DNA from: Doryteuthis pealeii
Lineage: Eukaryota; Mollusca; Cephalopoda; Myopsida; Loliginidae
Reading direction: 5' to 3'
Assembly: GCA_023376005.1 (NCBI GenBank)
Contig: CM042157.1
Location: 90,454,987 to 90,518,986 of the forward strand
Length of the DNA: 64,000 bases
Shown here: positions 25,944-39,000 of the stretch, piece by piece
Position numbering within the stretch: position 1 is the stretch's first letter
How the letters are laid out: each line of letters starts with the position of its first letter
Notes under the pieces: model-generated
Seen by the model: only the letters and a program-made list of their open reading frames with translations
Database searches by the model: none
What the model was told of the DNA's origin: nothing
Program-made: the position numbers and the translations under genes

Positions 25944-28900
25944 ATCCAAAAGTCCAGAGAAGAAATCTTCCTTACGACACAAGAGTTTTTTTAAAAAAAT
26001 TTTTTATTAAAAACCTGACGCAGTTTGAGAGCTCAATGTGTGCTTTTAATGTTAGAGTCACAGAGCAAATTTATAAGTAAAGAAATAACAAAAGATTTAA
26101 AGACTTTGCATTATAGTCTATTTCAGGGAGCTTAGACAAAGTGTCTAACTCTCCTGACTCATCAGATGCGAATGATGAGTCGGGAGAGTTAGACACTTTG
26201 TCTAAGCTCCCTGAAATAGACTATAAGGCTAAATCTCTAAGTCTTTTGTTATTTCTTTACTTATATATATATGAGAAATAATTTGTTATAAAATTGACTT
26301 TAAATTTATCAGGTAAATTAATAAAAATAGTATATATTATATTAGTATATTTTCTTAATAAGTTTCTTCGACACTTCAAGCTTGTTCATGATTTTTTAAC
26401 CTGAAGTTTTATTTAATATAGAATATCTTAGAAATATGAGTAGATTTTTAGTTTATAATTTCATTTATAAAAAGATATTTCATAAAGTTTTATCAATAAT
26501 TTCTCAAAGTTTCTGAGATTTATATCTAATTTCTGTGTTTTGTTTTACAGCGGAAAAATTGGAAAAGGAGATTTTTTGTACTTACAGATCAAGGCATTTC
26601 ATATTATCATTCAGAACATGTAAGTGTAATAGTTTTTTTTTTTTTATGTTTTGACACTTTATTCAATATGAATAACTTTTCCATATTGAAAAAATACTCT
26701 ATTTTATGAATTACGTCAGCAGCTGAACATAAAAACTACTGAGCCATCTTTTTAAATTTGTGAAAATCACTTTTTTTTTTTTTTTGAGACTGGATTGTTT
26801 TGTTGTTGTTGTTTTTGTTTTTTTGTTGGGGGTATATAAATCTTGCACATTATGATTCTGGTGCATGAATTTTAAATATAATAATATGCACAATTTTCAT
26901 CATAAATAATAGATGAGGGATTGAAATAATGTTATCCAACATAAACGAATGGAACATTGAGCTTAGGTACAACTCATGTGTAATTACTCATATATTCTTT
27001 AATGTTTTGGCATACAAAAGATACAGCGTATAGATTTTAGCCTGTATGACTGGTTGTGGAGGAACATTTGACTACTGTGAATATGATAAGTATATGATTG
27101 GCTGTTTGATATGGAGGACCACAAAAAATAACTGAACAAAAACAAAAATTGCTGACACCCTGCAACCTGTATTACAAAGACGTCATGTGTATTTACTCAT
27201 AAATCCTTTATTTTTATTATTTTATATGAAATTCTAATACATTGTTAGCACATAAACTGTTTATTTCAGAATGAAGAAGATGGCTTATTCTAGTATTTAA
27301 ATATCTTTTTTATGAATTCAGGGACAGATCTACTGTAAAACTAAAGAAGCTTTAGTTTCAAGGCCCCTAATCTAATTTGACGACCAGAAGTGATTTTATT
27401 CCACATTGCATAAAAGATTTCAGTCTAATGTATGAGAAATGTTTTTTTTTAGAAAATAATATTAATAATATAATCTAATTTGATAGAAAATAATAGTTAA
27501 AATAAAAAGGTTGATAAAGTTGAAAACCTTCCCATGACAATTCAAACTTCAGCCCTTCCACACACACACACCAAAAAATATAGGTCCACCACTGATATCA
27601 TTAATTTGTTTTTCCTTTCTCTGCATTTAAAAAGTCATATATTAAAGCTCTTCACATTTTTATGACTTTTATAAGAACATATGTTATAACTCCTGTTTCA
27701 GCTAAGGGAGGAGTGTCTTTATTCATTTCAGCACAAGTGTAGAATCTGACAGAAGGTCAAGTTTCATATGGGGCCACTCATATATATATATATATTATAT
27801 ATATTGTATGTGTAAGTAGTTCCAGAAATTGTCCAGTCCCATCAGCATTTCTTTTGAGGTGGGGTCTCGGCATCAAAAACTACTTCTTTAAGTGTAGTGG
27901 AGAGGTATTTATTCAACACATTCTGACACAAAGTTGAGTTTAAGATGGGGCCTCCTCATATATATATATATATCTAATGAACATTCCATTTTGGGGATAC
28001 ATAAAAAATTCAACTTGACCCTACTCATTTAGATGTAATGAAGAAATAATAATAATGAAATTTATTGCATACAGTGCTCAAGTGCATCACAACTCACCAC
28101 AAGTCCCACACATAGCACACAGAACAATGTACTAATATTAGGAACATGAGCAGCATACAGTAATAACACGCATGTATGTGTGCATATGTGTGTGTGTAGG
28201 TGGCTATCGGATATAGTTTTGTCGAATTACAGGAAACATGGAGATTTTGAAAAATCCAGTATTTTTCAATATGCATATTACTACTGTAAACTGTTCATGT
28301 TCCTGACACTAATACATTATTCTGTTTACTTGACATGAGACTTTGATGAGTTGTGGTGCACCTGAGCACTGTACACAATAAATTTCATTATTATTATGAT
28401 ATTGTCACGGCCGATAAGCTCGGACACAAATTATATTTATATTTTGCCCGGAATCTGAGATTCAGTTGTCCATTTTTCAACTAGATCAACCTGCAGTGAT
28501 GTGAGCATTCAATTAATTCTTAATCTGCTGCTGCTTTTTCACTTAACCAAAGTCTCTCTCATGTCACAATATTCATATTTCTATATCCACAGGATCTTGC
28601 TAAAATACATATCAGAATTATTTCATCAAAACATTTTATCTCTTATATTTTCTCCCAGTATCTACAGGTACTCTTACTTGTGTAAGATTTGCAAGACAGT
28701 TTGCATTAACATTTATCTTTTCAACATTTTACTGTTATCTTAATATTTAATTAAAACCCTGAAATTTGATTTTTTTTTACTTTTCAGTCTTTAATACCCA
28801 TACGAACAATACCCAAGAGTAATTTATTAGAAGTCAAAGTTTCACAAGGGTAAGTTTATTCTTGCAATATTTTGTAAATAAATGAATGCCTTCAAAAATG

Positions 28901-29782
28901 TAATCTGCCTAAGACATAAAAATGAATTTCTGGGAAATTCATTTAGACTTGTTTTTATATATTGACTTTCAGTTTTCATCTTCTCTAAGATTTAAATTAA
29001 AACATTAATTCTTTTTAGTTCATTGTTGAAACATCTTTAAGTTATCTAAATGGACCAAATAAAAATAAGATGATTCTAGTATTATTAGTGTTATTCGGAC
29101 TATTGTCCCCATCTTCATTGTTATTTGTACAACATTTCGGCCGATATACCCTCCGATATACAAATAACAATGAAGATGGGGACAATAGTCCGAATAACAC
29201 TAATAATACTAATCTTCAAGCCTCATCTCAAACATTCAGAGAAATAAGATGATTCTATTTCTGATAAATCTGTGAAAAATGATTTTTTTACACATACCTA
29301 TATACACACACATGCACACGCACACACACACAAAGGGATGCTGAAAAGAAGGGAATAAAAGCCATAAAATGTACATACTATTCCATATATTTATCATGCA
29401 GTTCAACACACTTGGTACATTGTTTCTCAAGTTTTTTAACCCTTAAAAAAATTTCAATAATAATAATTGAAAAAAAGAAATATCAAGATAATTCCATTCT
29501 TGGTTGAGCTGAGAACTTTTCAAGCTCTTCTGTGTGTGTGTGTGTGTGTGTAAGCAGATATTTAAAACCATTGACAAGTTTGTTTGTTTTTTTTGTTCTC
29601 TTTTATCAATTTATTATGTTTTCCTACATGATTACAGATGTTTCATTCAAGTTTGTATAAAAATTGTTCAAACATATTTTCTTAAGCATTTTCAATCCTC
29701 ATTGGTTATTGTGTTTAATATCAGAGAAACTTTAATATATTTATTTTCATTATGACATTTTTTTTTTTTTTTTTACCTTATG

Positions 29783-29845
<63 letters not shown>

Positions 29846-30170
29846 AAATAAATATATGAAGGTTTTACATATCTATTTATTTGGTGACAAAGGAACATTC
29901 ACGACCATATTGGTTTCATGCGAGGCAATCGTCAGGTGAAGATATTACAAATGCCATTTGTAACATATTCACCTGATGATTGCCTCGCATGAAACCAATA
30001 TGGTCGTGAATGTTCCTTTTGTCACCAAATAGATAGATATGTAAAACCTTTATATATTTATTTTATTATATTATATAACAGCTCTATCTTATATTGAGCA
30101 CTCTACCAATAATACTGCCTTTGGTACACTGTTCCAGCAAAAGCTGAAACAGTGACCATCCCACACTATA

Positions 30171-30208
<38 letters not shown>

Positions 30209-33052
30209 ACATACATAAAAGAAAATTCATTAATAAATGAATTAATAATTTATTATAAGATACTCTGTAGAAATTTCAAACTGCTAACAAGTAAATATTT
30301 TATTTGTAAAATTTTTACAAAATTTTTACTCCGTTTTCTTAAAGTTGGCAAAATGGCCTATTGTCTGTATCAGCCAGACAGTGAGGCAGTCTTTTGATAG
30401 CGCTAGACCAGGGAGATTTTAAAAAAAAAATTTTTTTTATTTTTAAATCTTTACTGAGGTGGAGCACCATACCTGTTCTGTTCTGTTATGGCATGGCATT
30501 CACCCTGGGTTGGTTGAGCCAGCTCCAATTCATGAAATGAGTAACAAGGTAATATGAAATTCACAAGCTGCCCCCCAAACCCTGTATGCATATTCCGATC
30601 AGGGGAAGGAGATGCCCTTGTTTACCACAGTTTTTCCACAGACGCAGTGATAAGTACGCCAAAAACCATTGATTCCTGATGATAATGGAGATGCCCTTTG
30701 GATTTTTGCCATAGCCGCTTTGGTTGGGTTGTGGCCCTAATACCACTGCGTGCCAGACCTATCTGCTTTGGGTGACCCTACCAAGAGCTTAAGTTCCCGG
30801 CGGTATGACTCTGACACTATCAAGTTTACATGGCCCTGCCGCAATGAGGAGGAGTTGGACTTTAGAAATAATGTGCTAGATGACCATTATTTTCTCTGTT
30901 AATGAAAATACAGGAATGGTTAAGTCTTATGGTAAAATCTCATATCACACTCAATTGAATGGTAAGCTTTCTATTCATTGGAAAAAAAACAATACTTCCA
31001 GGTAATATTACTTATTATTTATTATTTGGAATAAGGTCTCTTTATTCCTTTTATCAACTATTTCCATATAGCCAATGGCAGGTTTGGTGCTTGTATCAAC
31101 CAACCCAAATACCCATAATGGCTTCAGGGTACTTCTGCCACGATGGTATTTTGGTTTGCGAGAAAAACATAACTCATTGATCGCAACAACATTTCCAGGA
31201 TCACCAAGTTGTATTGTATTTAAAATATTGTAAACATATTGCTCTAAATGATGTATAAATGTGGATTATGGCTTTTTTGCCTACATTGAATTGTGCCATG
31301 GCATTTTCTTTTTTGTGGGGGGGGGGGATTCTTTGGCTCTAGACATAAATGGCAAATATCCAGGTCTGGATAGAAAGCTTCAAGTTAAAAAAAATAAAAA
31401 ATAAAAAAATGAATACTAATTCTCCTTTTGAATTTTTAAAAGTTCTTATTTTGACATTTCCATGCCTACTTATCTATACTTCTGGAATGTTTTATCCATT
31501 TGATAGTCACTTTGCAACACTCACGTGTCATTACATTTGAAATAAGACAATGCTGCTTCATCAATTCTATCGTAGTTAAGTGTCTTTTGTAATCAAAGAA
31601 AAGACAACAAATAAACAGAAGCGAGCTAGCGGTGACAAACAAAAGTGACCTTTTCATTACTGAGGCGATTTAGGGTACTTATTAGAGACTTGATCTGAAA
31701 AATCAACGTGGAAATGGTTAGCTCAGTCGGTAGAACATCCACCTAGAAATTGCAAGGTTCCAGGTTCAATACTGGTACCCACCAACAGGTTGGGTTATCT
31801 GATCTCTGTGGTAAAGCATCTGGGAGCTGACGGTAGGTGTGGCACTCCACCTCAGCAAAACAATCTCCCTGGTCTAGTGCTAGCAAAAAGAGGATATACT
31901 CACTTGCTGTTTGGCTGATAGCAACAGTAGTAATAGTGGCATCAATGATGATGATGATGATGATAGGTAAAAAATTGACTTTAAAATTGTCATTTATTTT
32001 GTGTTAATATAGTTATTTATCAAGCTTTGCTTAGTTTGGTACAAAGCCAGAAGTATACAGACCCCCAGTAAGAATGAAACTTACTAAATTAGCTTGTTAA
32101 CCTGTGACACCCTTATTTTGTTTTAATGTAGTTTCTATTTTTTTATTTTTTTAAAATGAATTTTTCAGAATCCATCCTGAAAGAGACAATTTATTTGAGA
32201 TACTTACATCTAAAAGAATATTCTATGTACAAGTAAGTACTTTTTTATTTAAAAGAAAAAATTAACAAATACCAGAATTATTTGCATAAAATTATATCAA
32301 AGGAAAAAATTAAAAAAAAAAAAATTCTATTACACTTTTTATAGCTACTTCAACTAGTAAATACTAATTCTATATTACAGGTTGCATGAGGAATTCATTT
32401 ATACAATTACATATTTCCTCATGTGTTGTCATGAAAATAACAACAGAAAATAAATTAATGTGGATATGCTGTGATATTGTGCTTACCAATATTTTGATTT
32501 TTAATGTTAAATATAAAGTTTTCTTTCCTCAACACCATTGATACAATGTCTGGATCTAGTTAGAAAATGTTTTCTCCTTTGAGTAAATAACTCTGAAATG
32601 TTAATAACTAAGATATTTGTACAAATTTCTACATAGTAGCAGAATAATATCCACTCAAGAAAATCTTTCAATAATATTTTGATTGATATTCTATTGAAGA
32701 CAACAACAAAGGAAGTCATTTCTTCTGTTCACTTCACAAAAAAAAATTCTTTTATGTTTCACTGCAGTATTATCTATCAATCGTGAGTCGACTCACTTTC
32801 ACAATTTAGTGAAAAATCTGTAAAAAGAAGTCTGTTCTTCTTGTCTTAAATGAAATTTCCAGGTAATTTATGAGGAAGTGCGTCCCGGTTTCCTGCCTCA
32901 AAAAATTGCTACCCGGTGACTATTAAAATAACGTCCCCAGCTATGTCGTCTCGGCAGTGTTACTTGAAAGAAAACAACCAACTTAGGGTGTTAAATGTAT
33001 TTTAAAGTGGTGTGGGGCTTCTCTTTTTTTATATGAACAAATGGAGATGGGT

Positions 33053-33095
<43 letters not shown>

Positions 33096-36000
33096 TAAAA
33101 AATGAACAAATTGAGGTAGATAGATAGATATTCATCTTCATATCTAAACAAGAATTACGACAAATTTCTATAAATAAACAAGAATTACGACAAATTTCTA
33201 TAAATAAACAAGAATTATGACAAATTTCTATAAATAAATTTCTAAACAAATTACGATAAATAAGAATTACGACAAAAAAAGAGAAGCCCCCCCCCCTCTA
33301 AAATACATTTAACGCCCTAAGTTTGTTGTTTTCTTTCAAGTAACACCACTGAGACGACATAGCAGGGGACGTTATTTTAATAGTCACCGGGTAGCAATTT
33401 CTGAGGCAGGAGACCAGGACGCACTTCCTCATAAATTACCAATTTCCATTGTATTATTCATAATTTAAAATATCATGTTGTTGCTAATGTTTTGGCATAC
33501 AAAGGATGGCTTTTAGTCTGTATGCCTGGCTAGCGAGAGACTCTATCCCCCACAGAGGGGGGGGGGGTCCTGGGTATGACACTAAACTAAATCTGGTGGT
33601 CAGGTTTCAGTTCTGGAAATCTGGTGAGTGTGGAGTTACTCTGTTACTCCCAAGTCCACTCTGACCCAGAGTGGTAGTACCTGTTAGGGTCTCACTATGT
33701 GTTAAATCTATTTAAAAATTATTTGTATTAGATAGAAATACTCTTATTATATAACTGTGTACAAAAAAAACTTAAGCTACACAAAAAATGTATATATAGA
33801 GGTACTATATATGCAATTACCTAACCTCTAAGCATCAAATAATCCAGACAAGTTGACATGCTGTTAAAATCAGTCAATCATTTCCACATTCCGGTAATTT
33901 ATGAGGAAGTGCGTCCCGGTCTCCTGCCTCAATAAATTGCTACCCGGTGACTATTAAAATAACGACCCAGCTCAGTCTATTCAAAACTATCCATCTTCAT
34001 ATCTATCTATCTATCTATCTCAATTTGTTCATATTTATCTATATTACTTTAAATACTAAGATTTTTTTTATTCATGTTTGTTTAATGTCTTATTTTTAGT
34101 TTAAATAAACAAAAATTATGACAAAAAGATGCGACCCACCCCCCAATACATTTACTTGTCGAAAATATCTATCTCTATTTGTTCGTATCTATTTATATTA
34201 TTTTGGTTGTTTATCTATCTATCTATCTATCTATCTCAGTCTATTTCAAACTATATATCCATCTTCATATCTAAACAAGAATTACAAATTATGATAAATA
34301 AACAAGAATTACGACGAGCTGGGGTTGTTATTTTGATAGTCACCGGGTAGCAATTTTTTAGGCGGGAGACCGGGACGCACTTCCTCATAAATTACCCACA
34401 TTCCTACTTATTTTATATGACATGATATTTGTGTGTATTTGTAGGCAGATTCTCCCATAGACATGCACAGCTGGATTGATGCTATTAGGAAACTTCTTCG
34501 GACGGTTAAATCAGAAGAAAGAAAGGTGAGTTAATTCCACGATGAGTTGTACATTTTTCCCACCTAATTTTATCGACTTATAATTGTTGTCAATTGAGTG
34601 TTTTTTTTTTTTTTTAAATTCTTTTTCTATATTCTTTTCTACTATTAATAATTTCCAGTTTTGTTATAATTTTTAAAGAAGACGTCAATTGATGAATGAT
34701 GGTGATTTAAATTTCTTTTATTGTGACGTGACAATCCAGTCATTGTATGCCACATTTTGAGAAACTTTCATATTTCATATTATAATGGATTTTTTGTGTA
34801 CTGGGGGTTTTCATATCATTTTGTGGTAGCCTGAAAATTTGCTGACAACAAAATAAATGAATATCTGCAGTAAAGAATTATTTTTACTTAAATAACTGTA
34901 AAAATACCGAAAGATTATTTCTCAATATTATGTAACTCTTCAATAGATTTACATTTATGTATCTGTTTTATTGGGTATTTCTCATACCCCACTTGTATGG
35001 ACTGGGCACAAGGCCTTGTTTTAACGTGGGCCCACCCACAAACCGAAGCTCATGGGTGAGAAAGAACAAAAATTGCGTCGTTGCCTGGGGGGATAGCCCC
35101 CTGGGATCGACGCTATTATTAAACTCTCGACAAGTCCAACGGCCGAAGCTCGCTGGACCCCCGGCGTTAACCGGAAAACCGAATGTGCAATGAGTTTATA
35201 ATAATATAAAAAAAAGATATTTATGTATCTGTTTTATTAGTGTTTGTTTATGCTGGACTATCAAGAATAAATTCATAAGTGGTGTTCTCCTGTGGACACC
35301 TACTCATGGACACATCAGCTCTGCGCGGATTCTGGATGCTATGCAGAAGTCCTGTCAAGGGCAATGACTGATAGGGATGGCTGGTGAGACAGAGTTATGG
35401 GAATCTGTGCTGTCAGCCTGACTGGATGATGATGATATATTTATAGATTATAGATGACATTTCTTAGTAATTTTTTTTTACATTTTAAAATAAAGCATTA
35501 TCAGCCATTATTAATTTTGACTATTTTTTTTTTCTCATTTATAAAATTAATTTCATTTGACGATCAGAACCAAGCCGGCCAGAAGAATAGACGACCAGAG
35601 TAAGACGTAAGAAAGATATATAACATGTACCTATTTACTGCCGTCAAAGAAAAGGCACTACATAACAAACGGAGCTCACAAGTTGTGCTTCACGTTAGCA
35701 AAATATCTGTATGTACATTTCAGCCCATTAGGCCTCATCAGCAGAGCTATAGATAGGGCAGTGCTTTGTGCGCGATTCGAACCCTACCTGACAGGCTGAC
35801 AGGCGGACATTCTAACCACTACACTAGCTGGCTTCCCCAGAATCTCTCGTTTATTTTAAACTGATATGTATATCGCACTTTTTGGGTGACTTATGGCACG
35901 ACAGCATGAAGTGGTCAAACAATGTGTTTGAAATGGCGAAGGCCGACAATTTTTGGGAGATTATGTCCGCCTGACAGGTAGGGTTTGAATCGCGCACAAA

Positions 36001-39000
36001 GCACTGCCCTGTCTATAGCTCTGCTGATGAGGCCTAATAGGCTGAAATGTACATACAGAGATCGACTTTTTCTCGATTTGTTTACGCTTTACATTTAAAC
36101 CGATATGCACGCCTAATTCATTTAATTATAATTAATTAACAAATTAGGAATGACTTTAATTAAGCACATAATCTCCCACAAATTGTCGGCCTTCGCCTTT
36201 TAAAACACATTGTTTGACCACTTCATATATATATTAGTAATATTAACAGCATATTTTATCTATTTTTATATGAAGCATTAGAGGATATAAACTTGAATCT
36301 CAACGAGAGTTTAGCCTTAATTTCTAATTGTGATAAAGAAAGAGACATAATCTCCCAAAAATTGTTGGCCTTCGCCATTTCAAACACATTGTTTGACCAC
36401 TTCATACTGTCGTGCCATAAGTCACCCAAAAAGTGCGATATACATATCAGTTTAAAATAAACGAGAGATTCTGGGGAAGCCAGCTAGTGTAGTGGTTAGA
36501 ATGTCTGCCTGTCAGCCTGACAGGTAGGGTTCGAATCGTGCACAAAGCACTGCCCTATCTATAGCTCTGCTGATGAGGCCTAATGGGCTGAAATGTACAT
36601 ACAGAGATCGACTTTTTCTCGATTTGTTTACGCTTTACATTTAAACCGATATGCACGCCTAATTCATTTAATTATAATTAATTAACAAATTAGGTATGAC
36701 TTTAATTAAGCACATAATATATATATATATATTTTTTTTTTAAATGCCTCAGAGATCTAGAAAAGAGAAGATAAATTTAAAAGGTTAAATTTATATTTCT
36801 GTAGTTTAAATGATTAGAACAGTTGGCACATTTAATCTGGCTTCTCTGAGGCAGAAGTCATATGTTTTAATCTCATCAAAAGCTTATTTTTTTATTATTT
36901 CCAACCCATGCTGTTTCCTTGTTGCCATAGATTAATAATCAGAGTAAGTCACAATAAAAGAATAACCAAAAAATTTACTTGAACCCCCTGCAAAAAAAAT
37001 ACTAGTTAAAACCAATAATAATACTAATGGTTGATAATGCTTAATCTAAAAATAACTAAAGATATTACTAATACTAATAGTGTAAAAAACAAAAACAAAG
37101 CCAATATGGTGCTTGTTGTGTAATGCTTATTATTGTAGGAAATTGACACCACAACTCCATTTCAAATAGTACTAATACCCTTGGGAAAGGTATGAATCTA
37201 ACTATTCTCCCTCCAGCTATGGGTAAATAGGGCGAACTGGGCTCTTTAATTTTGATATGACAACCAGTTTAGGAGATGGAAAACTCTGAATTCACACTTA
37301 TTAAACTCTGCTTAAAAATCTTGTCACATCCTGTTCATGTGGAGGGGTTGGTAAATAGATATAGCATTGAGAAATCTGGGGAAAAAAAAGTAGAGAATGA
37401 GTTCTTGTAGCTCAGATAATTAGAGCAGCTGGTGCATTTAACCTGGTTTCCCCAAGGTTTAGGGGACACGAGTTCATTTTTGTGGTTTCCTCATTGCCAT
37501 GGATTGATAGCCTAATTTTTTTAGTTGCTTTTTTTTCTTTTTTTTTAATCACAGTTCACTTGTAATAAAAAAGAAAAGAAAAGAAAAGCAACTATAAAAT
37601 CAAAATGAAAGAAAATATTACTCAGAATTAATAATGTAGATGTGTATGTAGTGAAAAAGTTTACTAATCACAAAATAATTATATTTTCAAAGCCAAATTC
37701 TATATTGATAGATTTTTTCAACTCACTTTTTCCAAACTTTTATTGTTTCGATGAAGAGATTACTTTTTTCTTTGTTTGAAATTGTTACCTATGAAATAAC
37801 ATTTTTTTGCTCTTTGTTTATGTGCCTGTGTATACTTTGAAAACATTTTAAGATTTTCTAGTTCAAATATGAAAAAATGAAATGATTATCAAAGTAAAAT
37901 AAACGAAGGAAATACAAATAAAGTAAATGAAGATGAAATTTTGAGAATTGAAATTGTTAAACAGCAATTCTTAAAGATTAGTGGAAATTGCTTGAAAATC
38001 TAAAACAATTATTAGGTTCTACATAATTTACAAAAAGGGGGGGGTGAGGAATAGCAACTGGAAAAAATAAAATATCATGTATATATAAGGAGGCGCGTGG
38101 TCTAATGGTTAGAGTCATAGGAAATGGACTTGTCAAGCTGGTTTAATTTCTGGATGTAGCACTTTCCATTTCACATGGCGCTAATACCTATGGGAAAGGT
38201 ATGAATCCAATTCTCCCTATGGGTAAATAGCAAGGGAGACTGGGCTCTTTAACCATGGCTAAGTAACCAGTCTAGGAGAAGGAAAATTCTGAATTAAAAC
38301 CTGTTAAACTCCGCTTAAGCTGAGTTTAATTTCTGGACGAAGCACTTTCCATTTCACATGGTGCTAATACCTATGGGAAAGGTATGAATCCAATTTAATC
38401 CAAGCCATTTAATTTGTTGTGCTATTTTTCACCTTTTTTTTTCCCTCATCCTCAATAGAATCATTAAAAACTTGACTTAGGGTTTATCTGATATTTTTCT
38501 TTGGCATCGAAAGACATATTCTTGATATAGTCTTTACATAATAATATCATATGGTGAATAACTACAACAAGTTCCTAAGTAAAATATAGCTTTAAACATC
38601 ATTGTATTATTGAGAATTACATTAATAAAGTGTGGAAAGCTAATAAATTGCAATATTTTAAAGTATTCTGTCACCATAAATTAAATATCTAAATGAAAAT
38701 TTATGTTGTTTCTATTTTGCATATCATTGTTTTTTGGGGTTTTAAAAAAAAAAAAATATTTTCCATTTATAAGACTGTAAAAACTTTAAATTAGTATTTT
38801 ATAAACAAAAAATAACTAAATGAAATAACAAAAATAAATTCATCAATTTTATTATCCTCCAATTCTTTTTTTTTAGTTTATTTGCTTCTGCTTTTCTTTT
38901 TCTTTTTTAAATTGTGCTTATTGCTTTATGTTATAATGATTGTTCTCTTCATTATTTGTTTTTTGTTTTTTTCCCCCTTTCTCCTCCCATTTCATCATTT

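Larger units (their letters stand above)
29855..30068. mobile_element. Palindromic element with a hammerhead on each strand
   Basis: Arms of about 95 bp (TCACGACCATATTGGTTTCA and its complement) enclose a short loop with ATGCCATTTG. Outer parts read AATATATGAAGGTTTTACAT. Both arms encode a hammerhead reading towards the outside of the palindrome. Confidence 0.88.
35645..36718. mobile_element. Nested block of tRNA-headed hammerhead elements (three copies)
   Basis: One copy on the minus strand (35706-35966), a plus partial copy (35967-36226) and a near-complete plus copy (36346-36718). The full unit reads: ACCACTTCATACTGTCGTGC, TAAACGAGAGATTCTGGGG, tRNA-like head GCCAGCTAGTGTAGTGGTTA with B box GGTTCGAATC, GCACAAAGCACTGCCCTATC, hammerhead, then a tail to TTAAGCACATAAT. 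A private segment (36230-36345) separates the last two. Confidence 0.82.

Noticed and set aside
25725..25994. ORFs on both strands with Arg/Glu or Ser/Leu repeats
   Set aside because: They are translations of (CT)n and (AT)n microsatellites.
30561..30746. Minus-strand ORF of 61 codons
   Set aside because: No recognisable domain, no splice context, and the block looks like a repeat fragment.
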